In this document: positions 25,501-33,718 of the stretch, in pieces
Layout of the letters: each line of letters begins with the position of its first letter
Numbering within the stretch: the first letter of the stretch is position 1
Origin: Leptospira idonii
GTDB taxonomy: Bacteria > Spirochaetota > Leptospiria > Leptospirales > Leptospiraceae
Assembly (NCBI RefSeq): GCF_004770995.1
Contig: NZ_RQHW01000078.1
Span: 1-64,000, forward strand
Direction: 5' to 3'
Length of the DNA stretch: 64,000 nucleotides
The notes under the pieces: generated by a model
The model's database searches: none
The model's input: only the letters and a program-made list of their open reading frames with translations
Told to the model about the DNA's origin: nothing
Made by a program: the position numbers and the translations under genes

Positions 25501-27619
25501 TCACGATTAGAGTATAACTACCGGAATCTTTTACCTTATAGTCGAACCGAGCTTTACCGCCGGCAGTTGTTAGGTTCTTAGTATCGACGATTTTCTTTTC
25601 CAATTGATTGGATCTGAAAAAATACTTTCCGATCCCTTTGGATAAAACAGAGGTCCAATCATTATAAATGATATAGGCTTTTAAGTTCTTTCCAGACAGA
25701 GGCTTCCCTTCGGGGGAAACGGTCACTAATTCGAATTTGAAATTTTTTTCCATTCCTTGGTAACGGTCGTCACATTTGATGCCGACCAAAGAGTCGGAAG
25801 GATAATAATCAACAGCTTCCGTTTTCGTAACGGATTTACCGTCCACATCAAGCACGGAAGCCTCAAGTAACAGCCGATAAGGAGAATTGATGGAAATGGA
25901 ACTTCCAGACGTAGAAAATTCCGTTGCCAAAGACTTCAAAGGAAGTTCGAAGGCCAATTCCCCTTTTTCATTTAAAACTGCTTCTTCACCAGTGATATAT
26001 CCAGAGGAATCTTCGGAATAGTCGTCCTCATAGTCGTTGTAATACGAATACCCGCCGAAATGATATTGAGAAAAATCCGGAAAATAAATTCCCTTCGTTT
26101 TCTTCAATAGGGAATACTTTGCATTTGCATTCGCCATAGGAGCGCCGAACAAATACCTTCCTTCAATTTTTCCCTTCACAGGTTCGTTCATCAAAACCTT
26201 CTGTTTGAGTTCTACAGAAACCGCAAAATTAACAGGTCGAAATTCTTCCACCTGAAAGCTGTCATAAGAAATATAGTTTTCTATTTTCTCGGTAGGATAG
26301 ACAGAAACACCGTAATGACCCAAAGGAGCATCCTTAGGAATCGTATAACTTAAATGAGCGCCTCCTTGAGAAGAAGTAACCGCCGTTTGGCTTAAAATAT
26401 CCTTACCACGGGAATCTTTTAATTTAAAGGTGAGAGATCTGCCTCCATAAGGAAAAAAACTCCCATTTCTTTTTTCACCTGCAAAAGTTTTGATCTCTAC
26501 CCTGTCTCCTGGACGATATAGCTTTCTATCGAAATAAAGTTTTGCATGAAGCGAATTTCCATCCGCATAATAATTGTAATGATAGAGTTTTGTCGCGCCT
26601 AAATATAGAAACGCCTTATCCGTCTCTCCTTGTTCTGCGATGATCAGGGATTTTCCCTGTACAATATTTGAGGCGGAAAGAGAACAGTAACCATTCACAT
26701 CCGTTTCGCAGCTTCCTTTTTGAATTCCTGATTCGTAAAATCCGATTTTTACTTTTTCTACGGGAATCGCTTTGCTAAGAGTGTTCACCCAAACGTAAAC
26801 TTTTTCCTGATCGGCCTTAGCGCTGATCCCCAAATTGGTAGATTGAAGGAAAATGTTTTCCGTTTTGAATTTTTCCTTTCCTTCTTCATCAATCACATTC
26901 GCACCTAACTCCAATGCGATCCAAGATTTTTTGCCCGCTGATCCGAAATAAGAATCCAAGTTCATTCCTTGATCTTGATTCGCATTGATCTTCTCTCCCG
27001 GTTTCCATGTTTTTGTTTTCCAAGAAATACCGGAAGTGTGGCGATTGTATTTTTCTCCCGCAGCCCCAACTGCCTGAATCAAAATCTGCGGGCTCACTTC
27101 CGCATAACGAACTTTAAACTCTTCTATGCTGGCAACGGATAAGGGAAGAACCTTATCCAATTCCGACTCAAACGTATTTTCACTATGGATAGAAAATCTC
27201 GGTTTGTAGGATAAAGATGGAATTTCAAAATGTACAGCCGCACTGTGCCTGCAATCCTCTTCGCTGTAAAACTTGGAAACCTCCACCTTATAGGCGACTC
27301 CGGGAAGAAGATTCCATTGGCTCAAAGAAAACCGATCCTCACTCCAATTGTATCCTGTCAAATCTCTATAGTATTTTGCCTCGGGAGTGAACTTAACCGA
27401 AGAAACAAAATCACTTGCAGGAGTTCGATGAGAAAGCCGGAAAGAATAGTCCCAAAGATCGTCCATATATTTGATTCCGTCCGTATCCAACTTCACTTCT
27501 ACGGTGCAATCTTTGGGAAACAGAACTCTTGTGACTTTACGAAACACATTGCCGACGAGTCCGCAGGACTCAAAAAAGAAAAAGAATGTGAATAGAAGTA
27601 GAAAACGTTTTTGCAGCAT
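22502..27619 (-). CDS. Alpha-2-macroglobulin family lipoprotein
   Basis: A very large periplasmic lipoprotein (about 1,705 residues) that should act as a protease trap on the inner membrane. The leader ends in FFFESC, the lipidated Cys. MG domains follow (KLYFDRKLYRPGDRVEIKTF is the classic MG3-type strand). The thioester motif is CMEQ (Cys at about residue 1196), followed by the alpha/alpha toroid of the thioester domain (YPYLTAYVAQAMQLGKEKGF). The usual bacterial motif is CLEQ, so Leu is replaced by Met but both reactive residues are kept. The frame extends upstream to 27751; the ATG at 27619 has a GAGG tract and gives a proper leader. First gene of the pbpC-sulfatase run. Confidence 0.93.
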   Translation of the reverse strand: MLQKRFLLLFTFFFFFESCGLVGNVFRKVTRVLFPKDCTVEVKLDTDGIKYMDDLWDYSFRLSHRTPASDFVSSVKFTPEAKYYRDLTGYNWSEDRFSLSQWNLLPGVAYKVEVSKFYSEEDCRHSAAVHFEIPSLSYKPRFSIHSENTFESELDKVLPLSVASIEEFKVRYAEVSPQILIQAVGAAGEKYNRHTSGISWKTKTWKPGEKINANQDQGMNLDSYFGSAGKKSWIALELGANVIDEEGKEKFKTENIFLQSTNLGISAKADQEKVYVWVNTLSKAIPVEKVKIGFYESGIQKGSCETDVNGYCSLSASNIVQGKSLIIAEQGETDKAFLYLGATKLYHYNYYADGNSLHAKLYFDRKLYRPGDRVEIKTFAGEKRNGSFFPYGGRSLTFKLKDSRGKDILSQTAVTSSQGGAHLSYTIPKDAPLGHYGVSVYPTEKIENYISYDSFQVEEFRPVNFAVSVELKQKVLMNEPVKGKIEGRYLFGAPMANANAKYSLLKKTKGIYFPDFSQYHFGGYSYYNDYEDDYSEDSSGYITGEEAVLNEKGELAFELPLKSLATEFSTSGSSISINSPYRLLLEASVLDVDGKSVTKTEAVDYYPSDSLVGIKCDDRYQGMEKNFKFELVTVSPEGKPLSGKNLKAYIIYNDWTSVLSKGIGKYFFRSNQLEKKIVDTKNLTTAGGKARFDYKVKDSGSYTLIVTNEDSVYSRIDFYAYQKETYYTWDFRGDDSIELKSDKQIYSIGDKAKVIIKSPFTNARAIVTVERDNVYFSESYQMKGNSLPIEIPIEAKYLPNVEVSVLLLTGRQSLPKDASEEDKKEFNEQDLGAPRSKTGYITLKVDTSGKIAPLEVKTDRNEYSPRDKVKIFIKTTPRSELVVSVADRGVLDLVGYQFTDPISVFYKLWRNIVDTFDLRELIIKHYAYQNKGDSPGGDYGEEAGGGFGFDSESGIRKDFRHTAYWNPSVIADSDGEAELEFTLPDNLTTFRVMVASSNNGTYAAKNKEFRVKKSLVLQKTASRFVRIGDELELGVSVTNNTEKNGKFKVDISSSLLSSQKPEILELNAGQTKQVVRKFKLTKEDYLKISGKSSPDSELVATYDVKAEPVSYSDYPDLKKADISDLLRVTIPIKELDPVVTERITGFTDSSYKQQIRFPSIDSVLAGKMSLNVNLSATALTGIRNAFDFYQSQPYFCMEQRTSAYLVTISAGELLKEFKYFPPTKDSYDFNQIEKLFLDEMSEFQYSDGSFSLWKQKWGRSGYPYLTAYVAQAMQLGKEKGFRSNETAMKEAVKYLENYVKNPYESKQESWQTLSLIYSVLAKEKKDVTGLQKSLFDNFSSLNPKSQSIFLLAYAEKNNINQVSSDSIFKKHYDLFLKNIIWEKDSVRVVSQKENYWDSYYSQATVLSGLLKLMIRVESENKKIPELIRNIMIERSTEYWRDSHSSGNLAFALREYRNRYEVGGSDTEGEVYFGEKNLISESFSGSSSNLLQEEFFIDRLFDKKQPTPTDLSFQRKSTEGRLYFSSNIRYTPVKDDRKASSNGINVEKKIYRVDGRNANGDPILKETGDQMQRGKTYLVKIAVNSDEDRPFLMVVDPIPSTVEVVNTSFLTESRRSGENTHSDSYEGEEYEDEGGSVFQMSYGEFEEFRDDRVLFSRDRIHKGKTEFQYFLRPLVKGVALSPAAEVFLMYHPSIKANTSTTKLKVD

Positions 27620-27762
27620 GGCAGTCATCCTCGAAGGATTTTGAATATGCAAAGAATCGAATCCTGATGAAATAAATGCGATTATTTTACGGAAAATTCT
27701 TTCTATAAAAATTCGATTTGCTATTTTGCCGTTCGAAGGATCAGAATACATTCTACAGATTT

Positions 27763-29412
27763 ATGAAATTCAGTTCCGCCTCAGCTTTTTTGCCCGGGTT
27801 TCTTCATTTCATAATTTGTTTTTTTTTCCTGGCACCTTTAAGCGCACAAGATGTCCCCTCTTCTTTCTTTTTGAGCCAGTCCTTAGGCAGGGAATATGCG
27901 GTAGGAACTTTCGAATATTTAGTAAACCCCTCCTACAATTGGAAATCCCTGGAAAAAATTCCTAACGAAGAATGGGTTTCTGTCGCCAGCGAATCTATGG
28001 ACTTAGGATTTCAAACGCAGCCGATTTGGTTCCGTTTTTCCGTAGAAAACAAAGATCCCGAATTCAATATCTATGTCCTCAACTTTAGATCCTGCCAAAT
28101 CAACAGAATCACCGCCAATAATGTTTCCCTGAAAAACGACGGGGATTTCCAAACAGCGGGAGACCTGGTCCCAAAGAAAGAACATCCGTTAGTTGGATGC
28201 CAGCCGTCCTTTCGATTCCCTTTGGCTCCTTACGAAAAAAAGATCATTTATGCAAAAATGGAAACGGATTCCTTGATCCAGTTCCCGATCCGCTTTTTTA
28301 CTTTGGACGGGTATTATCTGAATCGTCTCCTTAGAAACCAAGTGCAGTGGAGCATATTGTTTTTGATTTCCATAGTGATTTTGTACGGGATGCTTCTGAT
28401 TTATTTCACTCGAAAGATTTTTTATCTCTATGCGATTTTGGAAATATTCAGTTTGGGATTTTATTTCTGGGTGGGTTTCGGAAATTCTTACGAACTTCTC
28501 TGGCCAGAATCTCCTTATCTGCAAAACCAGCTTCTCAAATCTTCTCTTTGGGCGATTCTGATTTTCCAGCTTTTATTCCTTCGCAACTTTCCTTCCAACT
28601 CCCATTTTAAGGGAAGTTTCGGGAGGATCTTGAATTCGGCCTTAGCGTTATCTTACGTATGTTTGGTGGCATCCTTTTTCATAAAAGATTTTCAATGGAA
28701 TCTCATTTTATATTTTTACGTTTCCCTGGCCGCCAATCTCCTGAACTTCGTCTGCGGTTTTTATCTCTATAAAAAAGGTTACAGCCGCATCTTCTATCTG
28801 CTTCTTTCCTGGACCTTGTTCTTTGTGTTCCATACGGTCCACTTCCTAAATCAGCTGGGTTATCTTCCTTTCGGACTTGTTTCCATCAACGGACTTTTGT
28901 TTTACATTCCTTTCCACTACGCCTTGTTATGGTTTGCCTGCCCGGATTATTTTTATATATCCGTAAATTCCGAAGTTTTGAATATCGGAAGGAAAGAAAT
29001 TCCCATCGATTTGGATGCGATTCGAAAAGATCAGCCTAAACATTATAAAAAAACGAATCTAAAAGAAATCGATCAGGACGATCTGCTTCATAAACTCAAA
29101 GAGATTATGGAAGTGAGAAAACCTTACCTGGAAGAAGACTTTCGTTTGGAAGACTTGGCCTCTCTTTTAAAGATCGCACCGTTCCGATTGACCGAATTTT
29201 TCAGTACGGTTCTGAACACCAATTTCGTTTCCTATACCCATGAATGGCGGATCGAACACTGTAAGGCGGAAATCGCAAAGTTCCCCGAAAAAAACCTTCT
29301 GACAATCGCCTTCGAATCCGGCTTTTCTTCCAAATCGACCTTCCACGAAGCCTTCAAAAAGCAGACAAAAATGACCCCTGGGCAGTACAGAAAATCGGGA
29401 AAACGCCAATAA
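27763..29412 (+). CDS. 7TM-DISM receptor fused to an AraC-type DNA-binding domain
   Basis: A 549-residue one-component transmembrane regulator. A signal peptide ending LSAQ leads to a periplasmic 7TMR-DISMED2-like beta-sandwich (residues 25-190; WFRFSVENKD, YEKKIIYAKMETDSLIQFPI). About seven membrane helices follow (200-400), then a cytoplasmic AraC helix-turn-helix domain at the end (LEDLASLLKIAPFRLTEFFSTVLN and LLTIAFESGFSSKSTFHEAFKKQTKMTPGQYR). It presumably senses a periplasmic sugar-like ligand and acts on DNA while membrane-bound. The ATG at 27763 is chosen for its leader; no strong ribosome binding site exists. Divergent from the macroglobulin gene. Confidence 0.87.
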   Translation: MKFSSASAFLPGFLHFIICFFFLAPLSAQDVPSSFFLSQSLGREYAVGTFEYLVNPSYNWKSLEKIPNEEWVSVASESMDLGFQTQPIWFRFSVENKDPEFNIYVLNFRSCQINRITANNVSLKNDGDFQTAGDLVPKKEHPLVGCQPSFRFPLAPYEKKIIYAKMETDSLIQFPIRFFTLDGYYLNRLLRNQVQWSILFLISIVILYGMLLIYFTRKIFYLYAILEIFSLGFYFWVGFGNSYELLWPESPYLQNQLLKSSLWAILIFQLLFLRNFPSNSHFKGSFGRILNSALALSYVCLVASFFIKDFQWNLILYFYVSLAANLLNFVCGFYLYKKGYSRIFYLLLSWTLFFVFHTVHFLNQLGYLPFGLVSINGLLFYIPFHYALLWFACPDYFYISVNSEVLNIGRKEIPIDLDAIRKDQPKHYKKTNLKEIDQDDLLHKLKEIMEVRKPYLEEDFRLEDLASLLKIAPFRLTEFFSTVLNTNFVSYTHEWRIEHCKAEIAKFPEKNLLTIAFESGFSSKSTFHEAFKKQTKMTPGQYRKSGKRQ

Positions 29413-29514
29413 AATAGTCCGAATTTTAAAGCCAGGACGACCGAAAATGGAATTCGTGCGAGAATGAAATGGATGGAAAGGAAACTTTCACATCCTCACA
29501 AACACACCTTGCTA

Positions 29515-29534
29515 ACGAGAACCTAGGTTCTCGT
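29515..29534. promoter_or_regulatory. Perfect 20-bp palindrome
   Basis: ACGAGAACCTAGGTTCTCGT is a perfect 20-bp palindrome with no spacer, in the 249-bp gap between the 7TM-AraC gene and the hybrid kinase gene. It has no loop and no T-run after it, so it is more like a protein-binding site than a terminator. It lies about 130 bp ahead of the kinase start codon. Confidence 0.6.
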
Positions 29535-29661
29535 GGCATTTTTCCTATAGCCCGCCGAACCTTTCATCCTCCCAATTTCTTTCGGATGAAATATATTGAC
29601 ACAAATTTAAAAAACAGAGCCCATATTAGACTAGGCTTTCTTTGCACAGGGGCCGCAAAAT

Positions 29662-31662
29662 ATGACCCCTCCTCTGAAATACGATAACGATATCATCAGC
29701 AGCATACTCTATTCGTTGGAAGAAGTCGCCTATTCCGCCAGTTATCCTGAATATAAAATCACTTTTATGACTCCTTCCGTAGAGAAACTCACAGGTTACC
29801 CGGTAGAAAAATTTTTAGGGGATGCGGGACAATGGATCTCTCTGATTCATCCTGACGAAAAACTGGATTGGATCGATCAGGCAAAAAAAGACCTGAAAGA
29901 AAACAAACATCTGACGATCGAATACAGAATCGTAAAAGCGAACGGAGAGACCCGTTACATCCGAAGTAAAACAAAACTTATATTAGACGAATCAGGGACT
30001 CCCTTTCGAGTCGACGGAATCATTTCAGATATCACAGAACAAAAATTAGTCGAGTTGGCTCTCAAACAATCCAACGAAAGATACAATCTCGTTTTGGAAG
30101 GTTCCTCGGACGGATGGTGGGATTGGAATCTCGCGAAAAACGAATTGTTTTATTCTCCCAAATGGTGGAGGATGTTGGGATATCTTCCGAATGAATTGGA
30201 GCCGGAAGAACTGCTTTGGACCAGAATGGTTCATGAAGATGACAGGGAACATACGCTTCACATCTTCGAAAATGCACTTCAATCCCAAGTGGAAAGTTAT
30301 GAAATAGAATGTCGCTTTCGTCACAAAAACGGTCATTATATTCCCGTTTTATCCAGAGGACATATTGTTCGGGACGAAAACGGAAAAGCGATTCGTGTCA
30401 GCGGTTCCAATATGGATCTAACGGAACGAAAAAAGATCGCGGAAAGCCTGATCGAAGCCAAAGAGATGGCGGAAGCTGCCAACGAAGCAAAAGGACTTTT
30501 TCTTGCGAATATGAGTCATGAGATCCGAACTCCTTTGAACGGAATCATCGGTTTCTCGGAACTCATGCTTCAATCCGGATTGAATGCCATCCAGCAAGAA
30601 TACATCAAAAATGTTTATTTGTCCGGAAAAAATCTTTTGGAACTTGTGAATCAAGTGCTTGATTTCTCCAAAATCGAAGCAGACAAACTCGAATTAGAAG
30701 AGTTAGGCGTCGATCTGAGAAAAATCAGCAGTAATACGGTTGATATCGTCCGTTATACTGCGGAATCCAAACGACTAAAGCTGAGTTTGGAAATAGAAAA
30801 TGAAGTCCCCCGATTCGTTAAATTAGATCCTTTACGAGTCAGGCAAGTTTTGATCAATCTGCTGAGCAATGCTCTTAAATTTACAAACGAAGGTTCGGTC
30901 ATTCTATCCGTCGGCTTACAGCAGAAAGAAGATGCGAAACAACGAGCTCAGATCCGGTTTGCTGTGATCGATACGGGGATCGGAATTGGGGATGATGTAC
31001 GTGCGAAACTCTTCGAATCCTTTTCCCAGGCGGATTCCTCCATCACTCGTAAATACGGAGGAACAGGGCTCGGCCTTGCCATCTCCAGCCGCCTTTTGGA
31101 AAAAATGAATTCTCATTTGCAGTTGAAGAGTGAACCGGGGAAAGGTTCCGAGTTTTATTTTATTTTGGATCTGCCTTTGGCGGAAAAGGACGAAGGTACC
31201 GCATCCGAACCGGCGTCTCCTCTGCCCGCACAAGAAAGATCCTCATCCGTTCCGGAAGAATCGGAAACAAGCCCTAAGAAAAAAATCCTTCTCGTGGAAG
31301 ACAATGATGTGAACAGGTCCTTAGCCAGAACTCTTCTACAGAGGAAGTTTCCCGATTTCACGATCATCGACGCTATCGACGGAAAAGAAGCGATCGAAAA
31401 GTATCTGATTTGGAAGCCGGATCTCATCCTGATGGACATTCAAATGCCGATTAAAGACGGTTATACTGCCACAAGGGAAATCAGAGAAATGGAAAAGGAA
31501 ATAGGAGAGCCGACTCCCATCATCGCTCTCACTGCGGGCACACTGAAAGGTGATAAAGAAAAAGCGATGGAATCGGGAATGAACGATTTTCTTACAAAAC
31601 CGATTTCTCCCAAACAACTTTATTCCGTTGTGCAAACCTGGATGGGACTTCCTTCTTTATAA
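29662..31662 (+). CDS. Soluble PAS-PAS hybrid histidine kinase
   Basis: A 666-residue cytoplasmic sensor kinase with no membrane span. It has two PAS domains with PAC tails (about 10-135, ending VDGIISDITEQK, and 140-262, ending VSGSNMDLTERK). A HisKA domain carries the phospho-accepting His286 in MSHEIRTPLNG. The HATPase domain shows VLINLLSNALKFTNEG, DTGIGIG and GGTGLGLAIS. A receiver domain has Asp592 in LILMDIQMP and the conserved Lys in LTKPIS. No output domain is present, so the phosphate must pass to an Hpt protein or separate regulator, not seen nearby. The signal bound by the PAS domains is unknown. Confidence 0.95.
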   Translation: MTPPLKYDNDIISSILYSLEEVAYSASYPEYKITFMTPSVEKLTGYPVEKFLGDAGQWISLIHPDEKLDWIDQAKKDLKENKHLTIEYRIVKANGETRYIRSKTKLILDESGTPFRVDGIISDITEQKLVELALKQSNERYNLVLEGSSDGWWDWNLAKNELFYSPKWWRMLGYLPNELEPEELLWTRMVHEDDREHTLHIFENALQSQVESYEIECRFRHKNGHYIPVLSRGHIVRDENGKAIRVSGSNMDLTERKKIAESLIEAKEMAEAANEAKGLFLANMSHEIRTPLNGIIGFSELMLQSGLNAIQQEYIKNVYLSGKNLLELVNQVLDFSKIEADKLELEELGVDLRKISSNTVDIVRYTAESKRLKLSLEIENEVPRFVKLDPLRVRQVLINLLSNALKFTNEGSVILSVGLQQKEDAKQRAQIRFAVIDTGIGIGDDVRAKLFESFSQADSSITRKYGGTGLGLAISSRLLEKMNSHLQLKSEPGKGSEFYFILDLPLAEKDEGTASEPASPLPAQERSSSVPEESETSPKKKILLVEDNDVNRSLARTLLQRKFPDFTIIDAIDGKEAIEKYLIWKPDLILMDIQMPIKDGYTATREIREMEKEIGEPTPIIALTAGTLKGDKEKAMESGMNDFLTKPISPKQLYSVVQTWMGLPSL

Positions 31663-31713
31663 AATTTCATTTTTGCATCGTACAATCTTTGTAAATTCTT
31701 AGGAAAAAATCTA

Positions 31714-31860
31714 AAACCTGCCACAGGTTTGACGCAATCTCCGCAAAACGGAGTTCCTGCGCCGCCTAACCCATTCAAATTTATTATTTCCTTGACCTCC
31801 CCCGTCACAAAAATAAAATATCCGAACCATTTAGAAACGAGTTAGGCGTACCAACCTAAC
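31714..31860. other. Intergenic stretch with several small inverted repeats
   Basis: The 268-bp gap after the hybrid kinase holds AAACCTG-CCA-CAGGTTT (31714-31730), CTCCG-CAAAA-CGGAG (31739-31753) and GTTAGG-N8-CCTAAC (31841-31860). The first is followed by a T-rich tract only on the minus strand, where no gene ends. A 62-codon minus-strand frame crosses this gap but overlaps the kinase end and has no good start, so it is not called. Confidence 0.35.
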
Positions 31861-31930
31861 ACAGAAAAGTACATAGTTCTTTTGTATTATTCTAATAATT
31901 TGAATTTTTCTTTCAGTCAAGGACGGACAA

Positions 31931-33718
31931 ATGATTTCTCAGCAGCAAAGTTTCCAAAAATTCATTTTGGAATTGGAAAAAAAATGGATCCAGCTTATCT
32001 GCGTATTAGGTTTTACTTTAGTACCGATTTTCGGCGGTTTGGACTATTTTATCATTCCAAAAGAATACCTGGAAGATAACCTCTATTATTTTCTTACCTT
32101 AAGAGCGGTCGCAAGTCTCATCGTTTTAGGGCAATTTTTTCTTATCAAATATTCTCCTCCTCATCCTTTGAATGCCATCCACGCCTATGTGTTTACTTTC
32201 GTAGTAGGAGGATGCATCACTCTTATGACCACTCGTTTGGGAGGATTCGAATCTTCCTATTATGCGGGACTCAATTTGGTATTGATCGCAGTGAATTTGT
32301 TTCTTCCTTGGAACGCACTCAAAGGTGCGCTGAACAGTCTGATCATAGTCCTTCAATATCTCATCGTGAACTTGCTCTTGGATGCGGAATACCAAATCAC
32401 ATCCATCATCAATAATTTATATTTCATGTCGGGAACCATCATCATTTCCGTCACGATCGCTCATTTCAAATTCTCTCTTACCAAATCCGAATTCGAAAAA
32501 ATGGATTTGATCAGCAATCTGAAATCACAACAAGACGGAGATTATTTTCTCACTTCCCTCGTCTTACAACCGCTCAGCTTAAACCTGGCAAAAAGCGACA
32601 ACATCAATGTAGAATTCTATACGAATCAAAAAAAGAAATTCACTTTCAAAACATGGAATAGAGAGATCGGAGGAGATATCAGTGTTTCCAACGTCATCAC
32701 TTTAAGAGGCAAACGTTATATCGTTTTAGTGAATGCGGATGCCATGGGAAAATCCATCCAAGGAGCGGGAGGAGCTATCGTATTCGGTGCCGTTTTCCAC
32801 TCCATGATCCAAAGAACGAAGATGATGGAAACTCTCCAAGACCAATGCCCGGAACGCTGGCTGAAAAATTCACTCATCGAACTTCAAAAGGCATTCGAAA
32901 GTTTTGACGGTGCCATGATGATTTCCATGGTGATCTCTCTCATCGACGAGGAAATCGGCCTGATGTATTATATCAATGCGGAACATCCTTTCCCCGTTCT
33001 CTATCGAGACGGCAAAGCTTCCTTCCTGGATTCACAGCTCTATTTCCGAAAAGTAGGTATGTTGGAAGTCAACAGCAAACTCTTTGTGAGTTTATTTCAA
33101 ATGGAACCGGGAGACGAGATCATACTCGGATCGGACGGAAGAGAAGATCTGATGGTTTTCGATCCTCATCTGAATGCCAAAGCTATGGTGGAAGATGTCG
33201 ATTTTTTCCTGAAGATCGTGGAGAAAGGAGAAGGAAACATCAAAAAAATCGTCCAGGAATTGGAATCCACGGGAGACATCATAGACGATCTTTCTCTTTT
33301 GAAAATCACATTCAAAGGTCCCACTTCGCCAAGAGCGGTTTCTTTGGACGAATTGAAACAAATGGTTTCCGGTTCCATCAAAGAAGGAGGAAACATAAAA
33401 GCAATCGAATATGCAAAATCAGTTGTAGACTCTTATCCTTTGGAATCGAACTATCTGTATTTTTTGGCGAAGAATCTGAATAAAACGAAACAATACAAAG
33501 AATCCGTCGAATACGGAGAAAGGTTTCGTTACAGAAATCCCGCCCACATCAACAATTTGTTAGTCTTATCCGATTCTTACAGACGATTGGGAGAAAGGGA
33601 AAGATGCGAGTCTTTGTTAAACGACGTTTTTATGTCGGAACCTCAAAATCAAATTGCAATCAATCTACTAGGGAAATTGAAGAACCATAATGGAAAAAAC
33701 CTCATCCAATCAAATTGA
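31931..33718 (+). CDS. Membrane SpoIIE-type PP2C phosphatase with TPR tail
   Basis: A 595-residue protein. The first 185 residues hold about six membrane helices. The cytoplasmic middle (about 215-460) is a divergent SpoIIE/PP2C Ser/Thr phosphatase domain that retains GGDISVSN, an Asp in VNADAMGKS, and GSDGREDLM with terminal DDLSLLKI. The last 120 residues look like two or three TPR repeats (AIEYAKSVVDSYPLESNYLYFLAKNL ... SVEYGERFRYRNPAHINNLLVLSDSYRRLG). Such phosphatases usually act on anti-anti-sigma or PilZ-type partners. Its 3' end overlaps the next gene by 29 bases, so the two proteins are probably made together. An AAGGACGG tract precedes the ATG. Confidence 0.82.
   Translation: MISQQQSFQKFILELEKKWIQLICVLGFTLVPIFGGLDYFIIPKEYLEDNLYYFLTLRAVASLIVLGQFFLIKYSPPHPLNAIHAYVFTFVVGGCITLMTTRLGGFESSYYAGLNLVLIAVNLFLPWNALKGALNSLIIVLQYLIVNLLLDAEYQITSIINNLYFMSGTIIISVTIAHFKFSLTKSEFEKMDLISNLKSQQDGDYFLTSLVLQPLSLNLAKSDNINVEFYTNQKKKFTFKTWNREIGGDISVSNVITLRGKRYIVLVNADAMGKSIQGAGGAIVFGAVFHSMIQRTKMMETLQDQCPERWLKNSLIELQKAFESFDGAMMISMVISLIDEEIGLMYYINAEHPFPVLYRDGKASFLDSQLYFRKVGMLEVNSKLFVSLFQMEPGDEIILGSDGREDLMVFDPHLNAKAMVEDVDFFLKIVEKGEGNIKKIVQELESTGDIIDDLSLLKITFKGPTSPRAVSLDELKQMVSGSIKEGGNIKAIEYAKSVVDSYPLESNYLYFLAKNLNKTKQYKESVEYGERFRYRNPAHINNLLVLSDSYRRLGERERCESLLNDVFMSEPQNQIAINLLGKLKNHNGKNLIQSN

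Noticed and set aside
27620..27751. N-terminal extension of the macroglobulin frame
   Set aside because: It would bury the lipoprotein leader 44 residues inside the protein and overlaps the divergent promoter region.
31620..31808. 62-codon minus-strand frame after the hybrid kinase
   Set aside because: It overlaps the kinase gene end, has no good start and spans small hairpins. It might be a remnant of a repeated Leptospira ORF, but this cannot be shown.
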